Shown here piece by piece: positions 1-11,418 of a DNA stretch of 64,000 bases. The notes beneath the pieces are model-generated. The model was given only the letters and a program-made list of their open reading frames with translations, did not search any database and was not told the origin of the DNA. The translations under genes and the position numbers were made by a program. Origin of the DNA: Piezodorus guildinii (taxonomy: Eukaryota > Arthropoda > Insecta > Hemiptera > Pentatomidae); NCBI GenBank assembly GCA_023052935.1, contig CM041298.1, positions 113,912,977 to 113,976,976 on the forward strand. Reading direction: 5' to 3'. Position 1 is the first letter of the stretch. Every line of letters begins with the position of its first letter.

Positions 1-887
1 ATTTTAAAAAATCATGGAAAACTTCACTTAAAATAAAAATCATTTATTTACTTTTTGAACGATTTTGAATAAACTCGCCATATACATATAAACCTTTAAT
101 GAACTTTAATATAATGTTGGTTTCATTCTGAAAGAAATAGTCTGACAGGACTTGAATGCCAATATTTTAAATTTTCTTCTTGTAAAGTACCTTAAAATTT
201 TGCAGATTCAAAAAAATTAACCATATGTTTTTTGCATTGATAAAAAATGGGTAAATATACGAGTTATAAGAAGTTGATCAAGAAACTAAAAGAGTAAACA
301 AAATTTCGTATGTATTTTTTCCCCCTTAACATTAGAATAGTAATAAAGATGTATAATATATTATTGGAAAGCTAAAGATTTTATAAAAATATCTTTTATA
401 CAAAGTCGTATAAGATAATGGAGAACAATGAGAAGATGATAAAACTAAGTGATTGTTCTATTGTAGATAATAATTTCTAATGTTAGATAGATTATTTCTG
501 TGCTAAGATGGCAAAATGGTATAAGTCACTTTTTCAAGAATAAAATTTGTTTTACATTCTGGAGTCTCAGTTGTTTATGTGTAAGAAGGTAGCATAATGT
601 CATAAGTGTTTCCCCTTTCAGTTTATGAGTAAACTGCACTACCTTGAACAAATAAATGAACCACTTTCAAAACATAAACGAGTGGACACTCCAAAATAAA
701 AAAAAATCTGTAAATTTTATAAAAAAAGTGACTTATAGCATTTAACCATCTTAGCACCAATTTAATCTAAGCCTAATGTTTCCATAGAAACTCAATGTAA
801 TTTTTTTCAACTCTATCTTCATTTACAAGTTCTTAAAAAAATTTTCACAAAAGAGGTAAGTGAAAGATGCGTGTTGTGACCACTAGA
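1..887 (-). mobile_element. Helentron/HINE-like non-autonomous element, copy A (degenerate, open at the window edge)
   Basis: Decayed copy of the ~880-bp repeat family best seen at 55149-56032. The family's 5' end (TCTGGTGCGGGCAACACACG then ACTTTCACTTACC) is here inverted at the right edge as GAGGTAAGTGAAAG...GACCACTAGA. Internal landmarks such as the GAAATAGTCTGACAGG block (about 136-152) are in the family order. Its outer part runs off the window, and a 258-bp MITE (500-757) is inserted in it. Confidence 0.6.
500..757. mobile_element. MITE with ~65-bp terminal inverted repeats
   Basis: Left end GTGCTAAGATGG and right end CCATCTTAGCAC are exact inverted copies, and pairing continues inward for about 65 bp (shared TATAAGTCACTTTTT and GGAGT blocks) around a ~125-bp core with no coding capacity. 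It interrupts Helentron-like copy A. Superfamily not assigned: no clean target duplication is visible, the flanks sharing only an ATTT. Confidence 0.65.
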
Positions 888-1613
888 TTTTTAATTTTAA
901 CAAAGCTCTTGATTTTAATAATTAGTATACTTGCAGAATTAGAAATTTCTGCTTTATCTCATTCTAAATCAATGTTCAGTTTCCAACAAATATGTAAGAA
1001 GTCATAAAACAAAAAATACTAATTTACTACTATTAGGGTATCTGAAAATTATAAAATAAAGTTCTCTGAGATCGTCTGTATTATTTAAAAAAATCTTTTA
1101 ATATCGAATCTTACTAATGTAAAATTAAAAAGACAGACAAATTGTTTTCTAATAATGTGTAAGGAACTTTTCATCTAGACATACATGAATTAAATAAATA
1201 TATATATATTTTACTAGCAACTAATAAGATCAAACAATAAAGTGAGTATGGTTGACTAAATAAATAATATACTAAGGTTTCTTAAAGATATTTCTTTTGA
1301 CAGCTTTTAAAACTACTTTAATACAATTCCATTCGTTCAAGCGATTTCTAATTTAAAAAACAGAAAATATAATATGAAGTATCTACATCAACAAATAAAT
1401 TATCACAGTTTGGTTCCATCATCTGATACCTTCAAAAGACACATGTCAATCCTACTTAAACCACAAGAACTAACAACTAACTTATTTACACATAGAAATA
1501 AATAAATTAACCATATTAATTTTTAAAATAATTGATTTTGTTTGCAAAAAGAACTCACATAAACATGTTGACTATTCATTTCAGATGCATATAACATAAA
1601 CCAAGAGAGACTT
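888..1613. other. Non-coding AT-rich stretch downstream of ISCA2
   Basis: No supported frame and no recognised repeat. It should contain the ISCA2 3' UTR on the minus strand, but I see no convincing polyadenylation signal close to the stop codon. Confidence 0.4.
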
Positions 1614-2051
1614 CTAATCTAATTTCACAGAAAAAGAAGCACCACAGGAGCAACCAGTGTCTGCTTTAGGATTATCTACAATTAGAAAAGATGATCTAAT
1701 AAGTTCCTTTTGATAATCAACTGTAGACCCACCGATATATTCCAGTGAAGTTAGATCGACAACAACTTTGGCTCCCTGTTTCTCAAAAACTTGGTCATCT
1801 TCATTCAGTTTATTATCCAGCGAGAACTTATACTGGAACCCTGAACAACCACCACCTTCAACTGTAACTCTTAAGAATTCTCCTTCAGATATTTCATTTA
1901 TCCGATCAACACAGGCATCACTTAGCTTGATGGTTTCATTTGCTTTAGGTTTATCTTTTAATGCTGCATTTGAACAGGCTCTCAATGATAGAGTAGATAA
2001 TGTGGGGATATAAACTTTAGCATACTTAGCAATGGCAGTTATTGAAGACAT
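1614..2051 (-). CDS. ISCA2: ISCA2-like mitochondrial iron-sulfur cluster assembly protein
   Basis: A-type iron-sulfur carrier protein of 145 residues. Family members work with ISCA1 and IBA57 in mitochondria in maturing 4Fe-4S proteins. Visible: a basic, serine/threonine-rich N-terminus of about 35 residues that fits a mitochondrial presequence, then the HesB/IscA fold with the three conserved cysteines. These are Cys69 in GGGCSGFQY and Cys134 and Cys136 in GCSCGASF near the C-terminus; the GCSCG spelling and SVKLD ending are typical of ISCA2 rather than ISCA1. Length matches the family. The start at 2051 is the only in-frame ATG giving a presequence. The frame is uninterrupted by introns, so it is either a genuine intronless gene or a well-kept retrocopy; I see no poly(A) tract just downstream on the minus strand. 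The small plus-strand frame inside it is a shadow. Confidence 0.93.
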   Translation of the reverse strand: MSSITAIAKYAKVYIPTLSTLSLRACSNAALKDKPKANETIKLSDACVDRINEISEGEFLRVTVEGGGCSGFQYKFSLDNKLNEDDQVFEKQGAKVVVDLTSLEYIGGSTVDYQKELIRSSFLIVDNPKADTGCSCGASFSVKLD

Positions 2052-2349
2052 TTATAATTTTTGTAAATAGCCTTTATATCGTTATATAACACAAATCTGA
2101 TATAGAAGTAATGTTTATTTACATCATTTTTCCATGGCAGAGGTCAACTAATAACAAACCTTTACAGTGAAGGTAACTCCATGGTTATACCGAACATAGA
2201 GGTAGCATTATAAGATTTTCTAGTCATGCTTATTTCTTTAAATATGAAATCAAGGTATATTAACTTATATCCTAGGGAATTTTATTTCAAGATTTATAAC
2301 CAGTTACTATAAATATTTAGCTAATAGTATTTCTTGAATCTATCACTAC

Positions 2350-2985
2350 ATATTACCTATATACATCTCTTAGAAACAGAAAATAATCATTCCAAATGTA
2401 AGTTTCATTTAGATATAATATATGGAATATCCTTTAATCTTCACGCTGTAGCTTTTTTGTTTTGTTCTTCACTGTAGTTCTAAAGTTTTAGACAAAAGGG
2501 CGTGTTGGCATCCCACAGACATAGATTAATTACCATCATACAACCTCAAAAGTTTGGTTCTTTGTGAATCATATCAAATAATAAATAAGACACAAATAAA
2601 ATTAACTTTCATTAAAAAAAGTATTTAAATTTATTATTTACTTTATTATTAAAGTATTTAAATAAAAGTGAATTCTCCTCGATGAATGTTGAAATTAGTT
2701 TCCTTCGCTAACCCATGTTATTTATTACCTAGATACACCTCTTAATAAACGGGAATTTCGAAATTTCGTTTCAAATAGTTTCGAATGTCAGTTTCACTTA
2801 AATGTATCATTATATGGGAGTATTCTTTCGTTTTCATGATGTTCTCTTTTTGTTTTGTTCTCCTTTCCAGTTATCCCCTCCAGTAAACAATTGAAGTGTT
2901 TGGCTCTTTGTGAATTTTATTAAATATGAGAAGTCATATCTAAATTTAATTTTCTCTAAAAAGGGTTTGAAATAATGTTTGAATT
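2350..2985. repeat. Diverged tandem duplication, offset about 370 bp
   Basis: Two related blocks, about 2350-2640 and 2725-2985, share landmarks in the same order: ATTACCTA.ATACA.CTCTTA, a GT.AGTTTCA.TTA block, TTTTTGTTTTGTTCT, and GGTTCTTTGTGAAT versus GGCTCTTTGTGAAT. No coding capacity. It lies upstream of ISCA2 on that gene's strand; 2985-3320 holds nothing I can identify. Confidence 0.5.
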
Positions 2986-3323
2986 ACTTCTAGTTCGTTC
3001 GAGAGAGAAGAAGAGTCATGCGCCAACCAATGCGTGAAAAGTCTGTCCATTCCAGACAGCGAAAAGAGTTTAAGAATAGCCTATTCTCATGCGAGAACTA
3101 TCAGGTGTCTAAGTCAAACCATGCTTACTATGTTAAGAACGACTATACTTTCAAATAACAGTAGTATCTTGTTGAATTTGTACATTCTTGCGAATAGAAG
3201 ACACACGTTTTTTACATTACTCACGATCACATTTTTTGTTATATAAATTGGAAGAGCTATTGTCGGATATAATGTAACCCTTAGTACAAAATATTTGTTA
3301 ATCCCAGCGACCTGAATTATTTA

Positions 3324-3657
3324 TGTGGTGACATATCCGTACTGACTTTCCTAAGGTGCGTTGGAGTACTTCTTTGCAGACTAGCTCACTACTTGAACAC
3401 AACGTTTTTGAGGATTGGAGAAGGTACAATGCATCTCCAACGTTCACCCCTTATCACTTATTTATTCCTATCCTACTTCTTGACCTATATAAGCCTAGCT
3501 GCACCAAGCCCTGCATCTCATTTTCTCATTCTCATTTGCATAAGTAACAGTAGTTATTAGCATTTTTGTATTCATTTATTTAAAGATTGTACTGTCTTGT
3601 GTTAAATAAATCTTTTTAAAAATTGACTCTTGAAGACCACTTATATAACTCGCTGAC
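3324..3657 (+). mobile_element. Candidate solo LTR (gypsy-type layout)
   Basis: A 334-bp block beginning TGTGGTGACATATCCG with LTR-like internal order: TATA box (CTATATAAG, about 3486-3494), polyadenylation signal AATAAA (about 3605), then a short U5-like tail. It is flanked by TTTA at 3320-3323 and 3658-3661, a possible 4-bp target duplication. The right end reads CTGAC rather than the usual CA, and no partner LTR is in the window, so the call rests on layout alone. Confidence 0.35.
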
Positions 3658-3799
3658 TTTACATGTTGAAACGTGAAGATGTGTTAAGACTTCAGCATCA
3701 GACTGGTTATGAATATTTGGTTGATAATTTCAAAACAGTCGTTCTTTGGTTTAGATATGTAACGGAAAAACATTTTTAGATGTTGCTTTTCTAGTGAAT

Positions 3800-4265
3800 G
3801 GTAACTATTTCGTATCGCAGCTTTCGAAAGATCTTTCCTTACCCGATCCTCGTCCGTATGGAATTCTATTCCTTATTATACGCGTCATTACAATACTCTT
3901 CCGACCTTCAAATCATGTCTATTAAGTTCTCAAATAACCTCAATACAAATCAGTAAGTAGAGCAGAGAGAAGCAATTATTTATTATATTTTATTTTGCAT
4001 CGTTTTTATTAAACATTTCTGAATTTTATTTTACACATTTTCATAAGCATTGTAAATTTATTTTAATTAGTACTGTATGTATTATATATTTTTTGTCTAG
4101 TTTGTTTTAATTGTTTTTCTAAATTATTATAAAAACCTAACTGTTAATTGATTACTATTATTCATTTCTGTTGTATTTTGTTTGTGTTTTTACTCTATGA
4201 TACTGAAGTTCTAAATTAATTTTTCTGTAATTTTATTCTGAAGAGTATTGTCCCAGAAAAAAAAA
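3800..4265 (+). mobile_element. LINE 3' fragment (hairpin-AATAAA family, here called L-B)
   Basis: A decayed frame at 3810-3950 reads SFERSFLTRSS.VWNSIP, the C-terminal signature of many CR1/jockey-group reverse transcriptases, then FKS. The 3' end (about 4238-4262) carries the family's terminal GTCCCAGAA block. Relatives lie at 5236-5790 and, reversed, 39964-40900. Confidence 0.6.
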
Positions 4266-4271
4266 ATTATT

Positions 4272-5175
4272 ATTACCCCTTTCACCTGTTTTATTCAATA
4301 TAGCTTTAGAATATGTCATCGAAAAGGTGTCGTGTACCGAGAAAGGTTTAAATATGGGTGATAAGTTTCCGGTTTTAGGGTACGCCGATGATTTGGTACT
4401 GCTAGGCGAAGACACGGAAACTATACAACTAAATAAAAGTGCGTTAATAAAAACCGGTAAAGAAATAGGACTCGAATTAAATACCAATAAGACGAAATAT
4501 ATTAATTGTAGCAGAAACGGTTGCGATCTTGGTGATATTGATATATCAGGGCATATTTTTGAACACCTAGAGAAATTCAAGTATTTAGGTCCAATGATAA
4601 CAAGAAAAAATGTAAACCAGGAAGAAATAAAGTCCCGGTTAAAGGCGGGAAATGCGTGTTATTATTCAGTTGCTAAATTACTTAGCTCGCGCCTTTTTCT
4701 AAAAACTTTAAGGTTAGAATCTATAAAACTATTATTCTTCCGACGGTTCTTTACGGATGTGAAATGTGGCCGCTTACTTCGAAGGATGAACAACGGCTTA
4801 AGGTTTTCGAAATAAGGTAATGCGTAATTTATTTGGTCCGAAGAGAGATGAGGCCACTGGGGAGTGTAAAAGGTTGCACAACGCGGAATTGCGGAGCTTG
4901 TAACCTGTGAATATAATTGAGCTGATAGCATCGCGGAGAATCAAATGGGCGAGTGAAGTTGTTGGGCTCGGTGAGGGACGGATTCCGAGAAAGTTGGTAT
5001 TTGGTGAACCGACTGGTAGGAGTCCGAAAGGTAGGCCGAAGCGTCGATGGGAGGATTGCGTTAAGGCTGATTTCGGAGGCTTGGACTTGAACGGTCAACA
5101 TTGGTCTGTGTAGGCGGAATTTGGTGGTATCGGCATCGAACCTAAGGGGTCGGTAAGCCTATTATTATTATTTAT
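4272..5175 (+). pseudogene. 5'-truncated LINE reverse transcriptase (family L-A with (ATT)n tail)
   Basis: Starts inside the RT domain at PLSPVLFNIALEYVI, continues to the catalytic box GYADDLVLLGED (about 4378-4413), then NTNKTKY, KFKYLG and QEEIKSRLKAGNACYYS. A frameshift near 4740-4830 moves to FGPKRDEATGE, then ASRRIKWASEVVG and GRPKRRWEDCVKAD, the usual C-terminus, with a stop inside. The 3' end has a hairpin around CGAACC...GGTCG and finishes in a TTATTATTA tail. Same family as copies at 10.3, 28.7 and 30.7 kb. Inactive. Confidence 0.8.
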
Positions 5176-5235
5176 ATTAATTTAGCAATATTTGGTTGTC
5201 GATGAAGCAATACTTTAGGTGAAACAGTTCTTTAT

Positions 5236-5790
5236 TTGTTTCCTTTAGATCGCGCCATTATGACCTTTATTTTCCTACCCATAGGACTAAAACTTTTGAT
5301 CGTTCCTTCCTTGCCCGCTTCTCTAATTTCTGGAATTCTCTACCTACTCATATCCGCCATGCTGCTTGCCTCTCCTCATTCAAATCCCAACCTTTTTTTC
5401 CAATACCTTTTACTATCTCAAAAAGACGCTTAGAAACTGTAAAATTTATATTTCTGACATCACACTTTGAATGAAGAATAATTTTTGTTCATTGTCTATA
5501 TTTAAATGCTGTTATCTATTAATTTATTTCTAAATTCCGTTCAACAAAATACTTTGTAAGAATTGTTTTTATTTTCATTTTATCATTGTATTTATTTTTT
5601 TGGATATATGTGTGTATATACGTTTATGATATGCACACATATATTAACCCATAATTGTAATTAGTTATTAATTATGTTCCTTCTGTCTGTTGGTCAGACA
5701 TGTATATTTCCATATACTGTACAAACCTGTTATTCTTAGGGGACCTAGTCCCAGAATAAATTTTTTTTTCTATTTATATTTCTATTTCGA
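5236..5790 (+). mobile_element. LINE L-B 3' fragment with hairpin, AATAAA and short-repeat tail
   Basis: In frame 5288-5410 the translation reads FDRSFLARFSNFWNSLP.HIRHAA, the LINE C-terminal motif. A non-coding 3' region of about 330 bp ends in GGGACCTAGTCCC (a perfect 5-bp stem) followed at once by AGAATAAA and a T-rich CTATTTATATTTCTATTT tail. Confidence 0.7.
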
Positions 5791-6289
5791 TTTCCTTTAA
5801 ATTAAGAATTGTTCCTATAATAATTTAAGAATTGCTAAAACCGGCACTTAAGTAAATATTTAAGAAGGCTATGTATCATGTACGGCTAAGTCCTTTGGCC
5901 AAATAGCATATTTCTGACTAAACCTTAATTAAAACTTGGTAACTTAAAGGTGAGTAAGGGATTATAGTTGATCGCCAAACTAATCCAGGACTTTAGGAGG
6001 AAAATTGGGTCCCCCTTGTGGGTAATTTCACTTGAGAGTTACTTAATACAACCATTTATACTGGCGTAGTTTTAGGATACGGGGGTAGAGATAAGAATAT
6101 ATTCCATGTAACAAGCAAGTAGCACCGCATCCTATTATCTGTTTGAAATTATATGACAGACCTTGGTTTTAAGTCTATCCAAAATGAATTTTATTCTTTT
6201 TGTCCGCTCGTAAATACCGTTTAAAACAACACTTGACAAACGATCAAAACTCCCTATTTATTACAAAAACCTAAGTTATATAACCATTA
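5791..6289. other. Unassigned non-coding stretch
   Basis: No supported frame, tandem array or match to the other repeats in this window. Confidence 0.4.
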
Positions 6290-6440
6290 TTAGACTTACT
6301 TGGACCTATAGCATTGAGCTATGATAGTCCACTAAACCATCAAATTCCTCTCGCATCCAATCCTTGCAATTCAAAATCCTATAGAAATCCTCAATGCTCC
6401 TGACTTTGTTACTAATAAAATCATTGAGACCTGCCTTTAT
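6290..6440 (+). mobile_element. Jockey-like LINE ORF2 fragment
   Basis: Diverged copy of part of the ORF2 of the complete element at 48502-53514 (compare 53090-53205): the blocks AAACCATCAAATTC, ATCCAATCCTT and TCCTCAATGCTCC are in the same order. Cut off by the Helentron-like copy that begins at 6444. Confidence 0.7.
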
Positions 6441-6443
6441 TTT

Positions 6444-7325
6444 ACTTTCACTTACCTATTTATGAAATATATAGTAAGGGAAAGTATTACGATCGCGAAA
6501 ATTTTCGAATTTCAGTTTTAGACGGAAATACAGGTTTTAGGGTCTCCTGAGTCCAAATGACTAAGTCCCGAAGAAAGGTCTGAGTGTGCATGTGTGGTAA
6601 GTCTAGCACAAAAACGATAAGTTGAACGAAACTGAAATTTCATATTTAACAGAACTATGTTATAGCTACTTTTTCATCAAAATGGGTTAACCAGAAGAGC
6701 CACTTTATAACATGCATTTTGCACCTTTTTGCGATTTTCTCCAACGATTTTGATTAAACTCGCTATATTGATGTAAAATTTAATGGGTTTAAATATTATG
6801 TATGTTTTATTCTGAATGAAATAGTCTGACAGGGCTTAAATGTCGATTTTTTATATTTTCTTCCTTTAAACTACCTTTAATTGTATACATTCCAAATATT
6901 AACCACATCATCTCAATGACATTGATGAAAGACGGCTAAATATAGAAGTTGGATGAATTTGATGACCAACAAAAGGATAAAAGAACAAAACTATTTTTTA
7001 AAGTAATTTTTGGTTTACTGATAATAAGAACAGTAATATAGACGTATAATTTCCCTTTGGAAAGAGAAAGATTTTAGAAAAAATATTATCTGATACACAG
7101 AGTTCTAAAAGGTAATATAAAGTGACAAATGAGGAATAAACTTATTACTGATTAACAATTTAATATAGGTATATTATTCAATCTAAATCATAGGTTTCTA
7201 ACGAAAATGAATTCAAGTTTAATTAAAATCAACTTAAAATAATTTTCAAATTGAAGTGTATTTAATAGGTTTTAAATTGATTTAAAAATCGAGATAAGTG
7301 AAAGTCGTGTGTTGCCCGCACCAGG
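6444..7325 (-). mobile_element. Helentron/HINE-like element, copy B
   Basis: Near full-length. Left edge ACTTTCACTTACC, with a terminal hairpin around TATATAGTAAGGGAAAGT; right edge GATAAGTGAAAGTCGTGTG then CCCGCACCAG. Interior carries the family's GAAATAGTCTGACAGGGC and TTTCCAACGGTATA-type blocks. No ORF. Confidence 0.75.
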
Positions 7326-8038
7326 TTTTATTTATATTGTATATATATGTATATGGATTGTTTACTGCATTTTGGTTTATTGGTTGAGTCAATTAATTTT
7401 TCTTATTGTACTACTGAATTGGCTGCATTGCCAAGTGAACTTTCTCCACACGAGCTTGACTTAGTGGAAAAGTGACTTCTACTTGCATTGTAAAAATGTA
7501 TCCAATTTTATATGAAAAAAGTAATAAAAAATAAAAAAAGAGGGATTTATCGGTCATTTCCTTTTCAATAAATTATTAAGTGTTTTAGTCAAGTCGCATA
7601 TTTACATTTTGTATTATATCGATACTGATGTAAATTTCAATTAACAAATCGAATAAAAAACTTGTTAATTGGATTTTTTGAATAAGGTCGGTAAACAATA
7701 TTTGGTTGTGAATCAACCTGCAAAATTTAAAATCCTGTTTCAATTATCAACGAATTGATAAATTCCTGTTTCGATGCAACGGTTTGCTTAGCCATGTTAA
7801 CGAATGTTGCATTCACCCGACCGATACAGCGCTCAATAAATGTAAAATGTTTAATTAATGTTGACACCTTTGGGGACTCTAAATGTCTATTCCCTTATAC
7901 TAATAAAGCAAACTTTAATTTAGAAATTGTTCAATTACAAATCGTTCGTTAGCACGAATAGGATTATTTATGTCAGAGGGAGGTAATTATTTATTAAAAA
8001 TGTTGCATTTAATAGCATGTAAATATACAATATATATA

Positions 8039-8092
<54 letters not shown>

Positions 8093-8177
8093 CTCAATAT
8101 TTGATTTGTGTCGGCTCCCAATATGACTAGGCATTAATAAGGCTGATAAAAACACAAATATTCTTCTTGTTCTTTAT
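7326..8177. other. Unassigned sequence with a long TA microsatellite
   Basis: A (TA)n run with one interruption occupies about 8029-8089. The rest, including a 65-codon open frame at 7755-7952, has no features that support a gene. Confidence 0.45.
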
Positions 8178-9060
8178 ACTTTCACTTACTATATATAGTA
8201 AGAGAAATTATTGCGATCATGAAAATTTTCGAATTCCAGTTTTTAACGGAAATACACTTTTAGGGTCCCCAAATAACCAAGTCCCGAAATAGGTATGTGT
8301 GTGTGGTAACTCCTGCGCGAAAACGACAAGTCCTATGAAACTGAAATTTCATATTTAAGGCTACTATATGCCCGAGATGTTACAAAATCTTATTAATCAA
8401 AATCAGCTGACCGGAAGATGTACTTTATACCATGCATTATGAACCTTTTTTACGATTTTCTGAAAAACGACTCTAACGATTTTGATTAAACTGCCTATAT
8501 CGATGTAAAATTCAATGGGCTTTAATATCATGTAGGTTTCATTCTGATTGAAATAGTATGACAGGGCTTAAATGCCGATATTTTAAATTGTCTTTCTCTA
8601 AAGTAGCTTTAATTCTGTAGATGCTATAAAAATAATTATATTATCTTGTTAGCATTGGCAATTAACAGCTTAATATGCAAGTAGAACTAATTTGCAACTC
8701 AACTAAAGGAGAAAACTGAAAAAAAAAATTTTTTTAATGCAATTTTTGGTTTTTGAACATAAGAACCGTAATATACATGTATAATATACCGTTTGAATGC
8801 TATCGATTTTAGAAAAAATATCATGTTATATATACAAGCTTGTAAAACTTAATAAAGAGTGATGAAAAGCCAATAAAACTAACTGATAATTTTAGATAAT
8901 AATATAATAGATATTTTAATAAAACACATGTTTCTATAGAAATTCAATTTAATCAATTTTTTAATGGTTTCTTTCATTTTTATCGCTAACTGGATTTGAA
9001 AATTCTTTAATCGATTTTAAAAACGGAGGTAAGTGAAAGTCGTGTCTTGCCCGCACCAGA
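8178..9060 (-). mobile_element. Helentron/HINE-like element, copy C
   Basis: Full-length: left edge ACTTTCACTTAC directly followed by the compact palindrome TATATATAGTAAG, right edge GGAGGTAAGTGAAAG then CCCGCACCAGA. About 883 bp. Confidence 0.8.
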
Positions 9061-9572
9061 TTTGTAAATTTTAATTTTTGCCTCGATGCATTTACGATTT
9101 ATTTTAATTGTTTTAATACAATTGGTTCTATTTCTAATATCATTTAATTTCTATTGGATTTTTGAGTATTTATTTAAACATATTTATGTTATTTTCTGTA
9201 GCATTCTATCTCAATCTGAAATAGAGTGCTGGATGAAAACTTGTTATATCATATCCCTCATTTATGTAAGACTAGCTGTGTCACGCAGCTTTGTTCGCGA
9301 ATATTGCATTTCGTATTAATTTATGTGCGTTTATGGTGAAATTGGCTATAATAAATATTAACTATCAGCTACTCTTTGTTATCATTTAAAGCCCGATCCT
9401 GACTTCTTCCTGTCAAATTTACAATACCAAACTAGTAGAAGTGGTTATACCCATAATCACTTAATATGTAAAAATAATCGTCACAAACCATTTTTAAAAA
9501 ATAAATAACAATTGAATATATTTTCATAGGAACTTACACTCGAGACAGATATGAAACGCAATATGCTTAAAA
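9061..9572. other. Unassigned stretch with a possible Helitron-type terminus
   Basis: At about 9272 the minus strand reads GCGTGACACAG then CTAG and T, like a canonical Helitron 3' end (hairpin, CTRR, insertion before T). No 5' partner was found, so it is a hint only. No coding support in the 77-codon frame here. Confidence 0.25.
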
Positions 9573-9808
9573 GGGTCGGTCACCTGTATGTAGTGACCAG
9601 CCAGGTGCCCTTAAGATTTTTTAATGAGAGTAAAAAACAACCTTAGTTATGCCCTCCTTCGAAGGGGACGTAAAATGGTGGTCCCAAGCCTTTGCGACTC
9701 CATGAACTCGTTAAAGATCTCTACCCTAACTAAACTTGGAGAGGAAAAAATTAGTCATCATACGATTAACCATAGTAGTATAAAAGTGACGTTAAACGAA
9801 CAGATAAC
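9573..9808 (+). mobile_element. SINE-B copy (degenerate)
   Basis: Begins near GGTCACCTGT and follows the SINE-B body: TTATGCCCTCCTTCGAAG, GGACGTAAAATGGTGGTCCC, GTTAAAGATCTCTA, and the tail AAGTGACGTTAAACGAA. The tRNA-like B box is lost in this copy. Confidence 0.65.
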
Positions 9809-10251
9809 AACAGTAATATGCTTAAATATATTTGTTATAAAATTTTTGTACCTTTGCTGATACATATCAGATTAAGAAAATTTTACGTTTAGGTTGTTCA
9901 ACCACTTTTTGGGCGAAGATTTTCAAATCCTGCCTTATTGCACATCTAGGCGGTAAGACGAACCTCCAGGAAAAATTTTATCCTCACAACCATAGTAATT
10001 TTTTAGATACCAGAAAATTGAGTGGTACTTTCTTTTATAAATATAGACATACAGCCAATAAAAGTCCTAAATATGCTTAAAATAATAGTTCTGATTATTA
10101 TACTCGAATAAATCAAAAGAAATAGTAATTTTTTTAAATTATTTAAATTTATAAATGTATATGCTTCAAGGTAATAACAATTAAAGTTGAAAATGACTCT
10201 TCAAATAAATCATGACTTAACAATATAGATAATAATATAGATTGATATAAA

Positions 10252-10760
10252 TATTTCCGCGTTGTGTAACCTTCTATACTCCCCAGTAGCCCCATCTCTC
10301 TTCGGACCAAATATTTTACCTGTAGTACCTTATTTTCTAAATCCTTTAGCCGTTGTCCGTCCTTCAAAGTAAACGGCCACGTTTCACCGTCGGAAGAATA
10401 ACAGTTTTATAAATTCTAACCGTTAAGTTTTTAGACAGAAGCTAAGTAATTTTGCAACTGAATTATAACACGCATTTCCCGCGTTTAACCAGGACTTTAT
10501 TTCCTCCTGGATTTGTTTTTTCGTTATCATTGAACCTAAATACTTAAATTTCTCTACGTGTTCAAAAGTATACCCTGATATATCAATATCACTATGATCG
10601 CCACCGTCTCTGCTACAAATCTATATTTTGTCTTTTCGGTATTTATTTCGTGTCCTATTTCTTTACCGGTTTTTATTAACGGACTTGTATTTAGTTTTTT
10701 AGTTTCCGTGTCTTCCTTTAGCAGTACCAAATCATCGGCGTATCCCTACGGTCACTTTTT
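10252..10760 (-). pseudogene. LINE L-A reverse transcriptase fragment
   Basis: Minus-strand relative of 4272-5175. Landmarks in reverse order: CGCGTTGTGTAACC, CTTCGGACCAAATATTTTAC, CGCATTTCCCGC, and CCAAATCATCGGCGTA, the complement of the YADDL codons. The 3' hairpin and (ATT)n tail are missing, so the copy is truncated at both ends. Confidence 0.75.
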
Positions 10761-11074
10761 CTTTGATATATTTTAAAGCGACTTCGTCTGCATCAATTTC
10801 TGTTATTATGATTGCTATTAAGAAGTTTTTAAAAGAATATATTTTAAAGTACTTCCGCGTAAATGACATTTTTAGTTTTATTTTCTTGTGGCAGAAGAAC
10901 ATACTGATTTTCTCCGCAACCCGATCTCGACGTAAATCTATTCCTACGTGTTTAAATGGAAAAATATAAATTAACGGGAAATTGAATTATTTAAAAATAA
11001 AAGGTAAATCATTTGGAATCATTGGGAAGCGAGGTTTTTTTTTTCTCCCAAATTTTCCTCGTTTTTTTTTTCCA
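10761..11074. other. Unassigned stretch
   Basis: No supported gene or repeat assignment; T-rich tracts at about 11035-11070. Confidence 0.3.
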
Positions 11075-11254
11075 GATTTTTGACTGATTCTTCGGTCCTA
11101 TTGATCGCAGCGTGATGCTATATAGTCTATAAACTTCCTCGATAAATGGACTATCCAACACAAAAAGAATTTTTCAATTAGAACCAGTAGTTTCTGAGAT
11201 TAGCGGGTTCAAATAAACAAACAAATTCTTCAGCTTTATAATATTAGTATAGAT
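11075..11254 (+). mobile_element. RTE-type LINE/SINE 3' end
   Basis: Ends in CTTTATAATATTAGTATAG and contains GGACTATCCAACAC and AGTAGTTTCTGAGATTAG. These are the closing blocks of RTE-group retroelements common in arthropods, recognised from general knowledge. Non-coding. Confidence 0.6.
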
Positions 11255-11418
11255 TAAATTATATGTTATTTTTTGAATATTCAGAAGAATGTGATTTTCA
11301 TTTTTTATCAAAATATAAAGTTCATCTTATATTATTCCTTGATTGACTTATAAAGGTAATTTTGTTTTGCACCATTTCAAAGCCTAATTAAATGAAGAAG
11401 TTTTTCTGAGATCCGGAA

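Noticed and set aside
3034..3547. Two frames of 63-70 codons
   Set aside because: No domain or splice support; the second overlaps the candidate LTR.
9086..9319. 77-codon hydrophobic frame
   Set aside because: Composition follows the T-rich DNA; no splice context, homology or upstream support.
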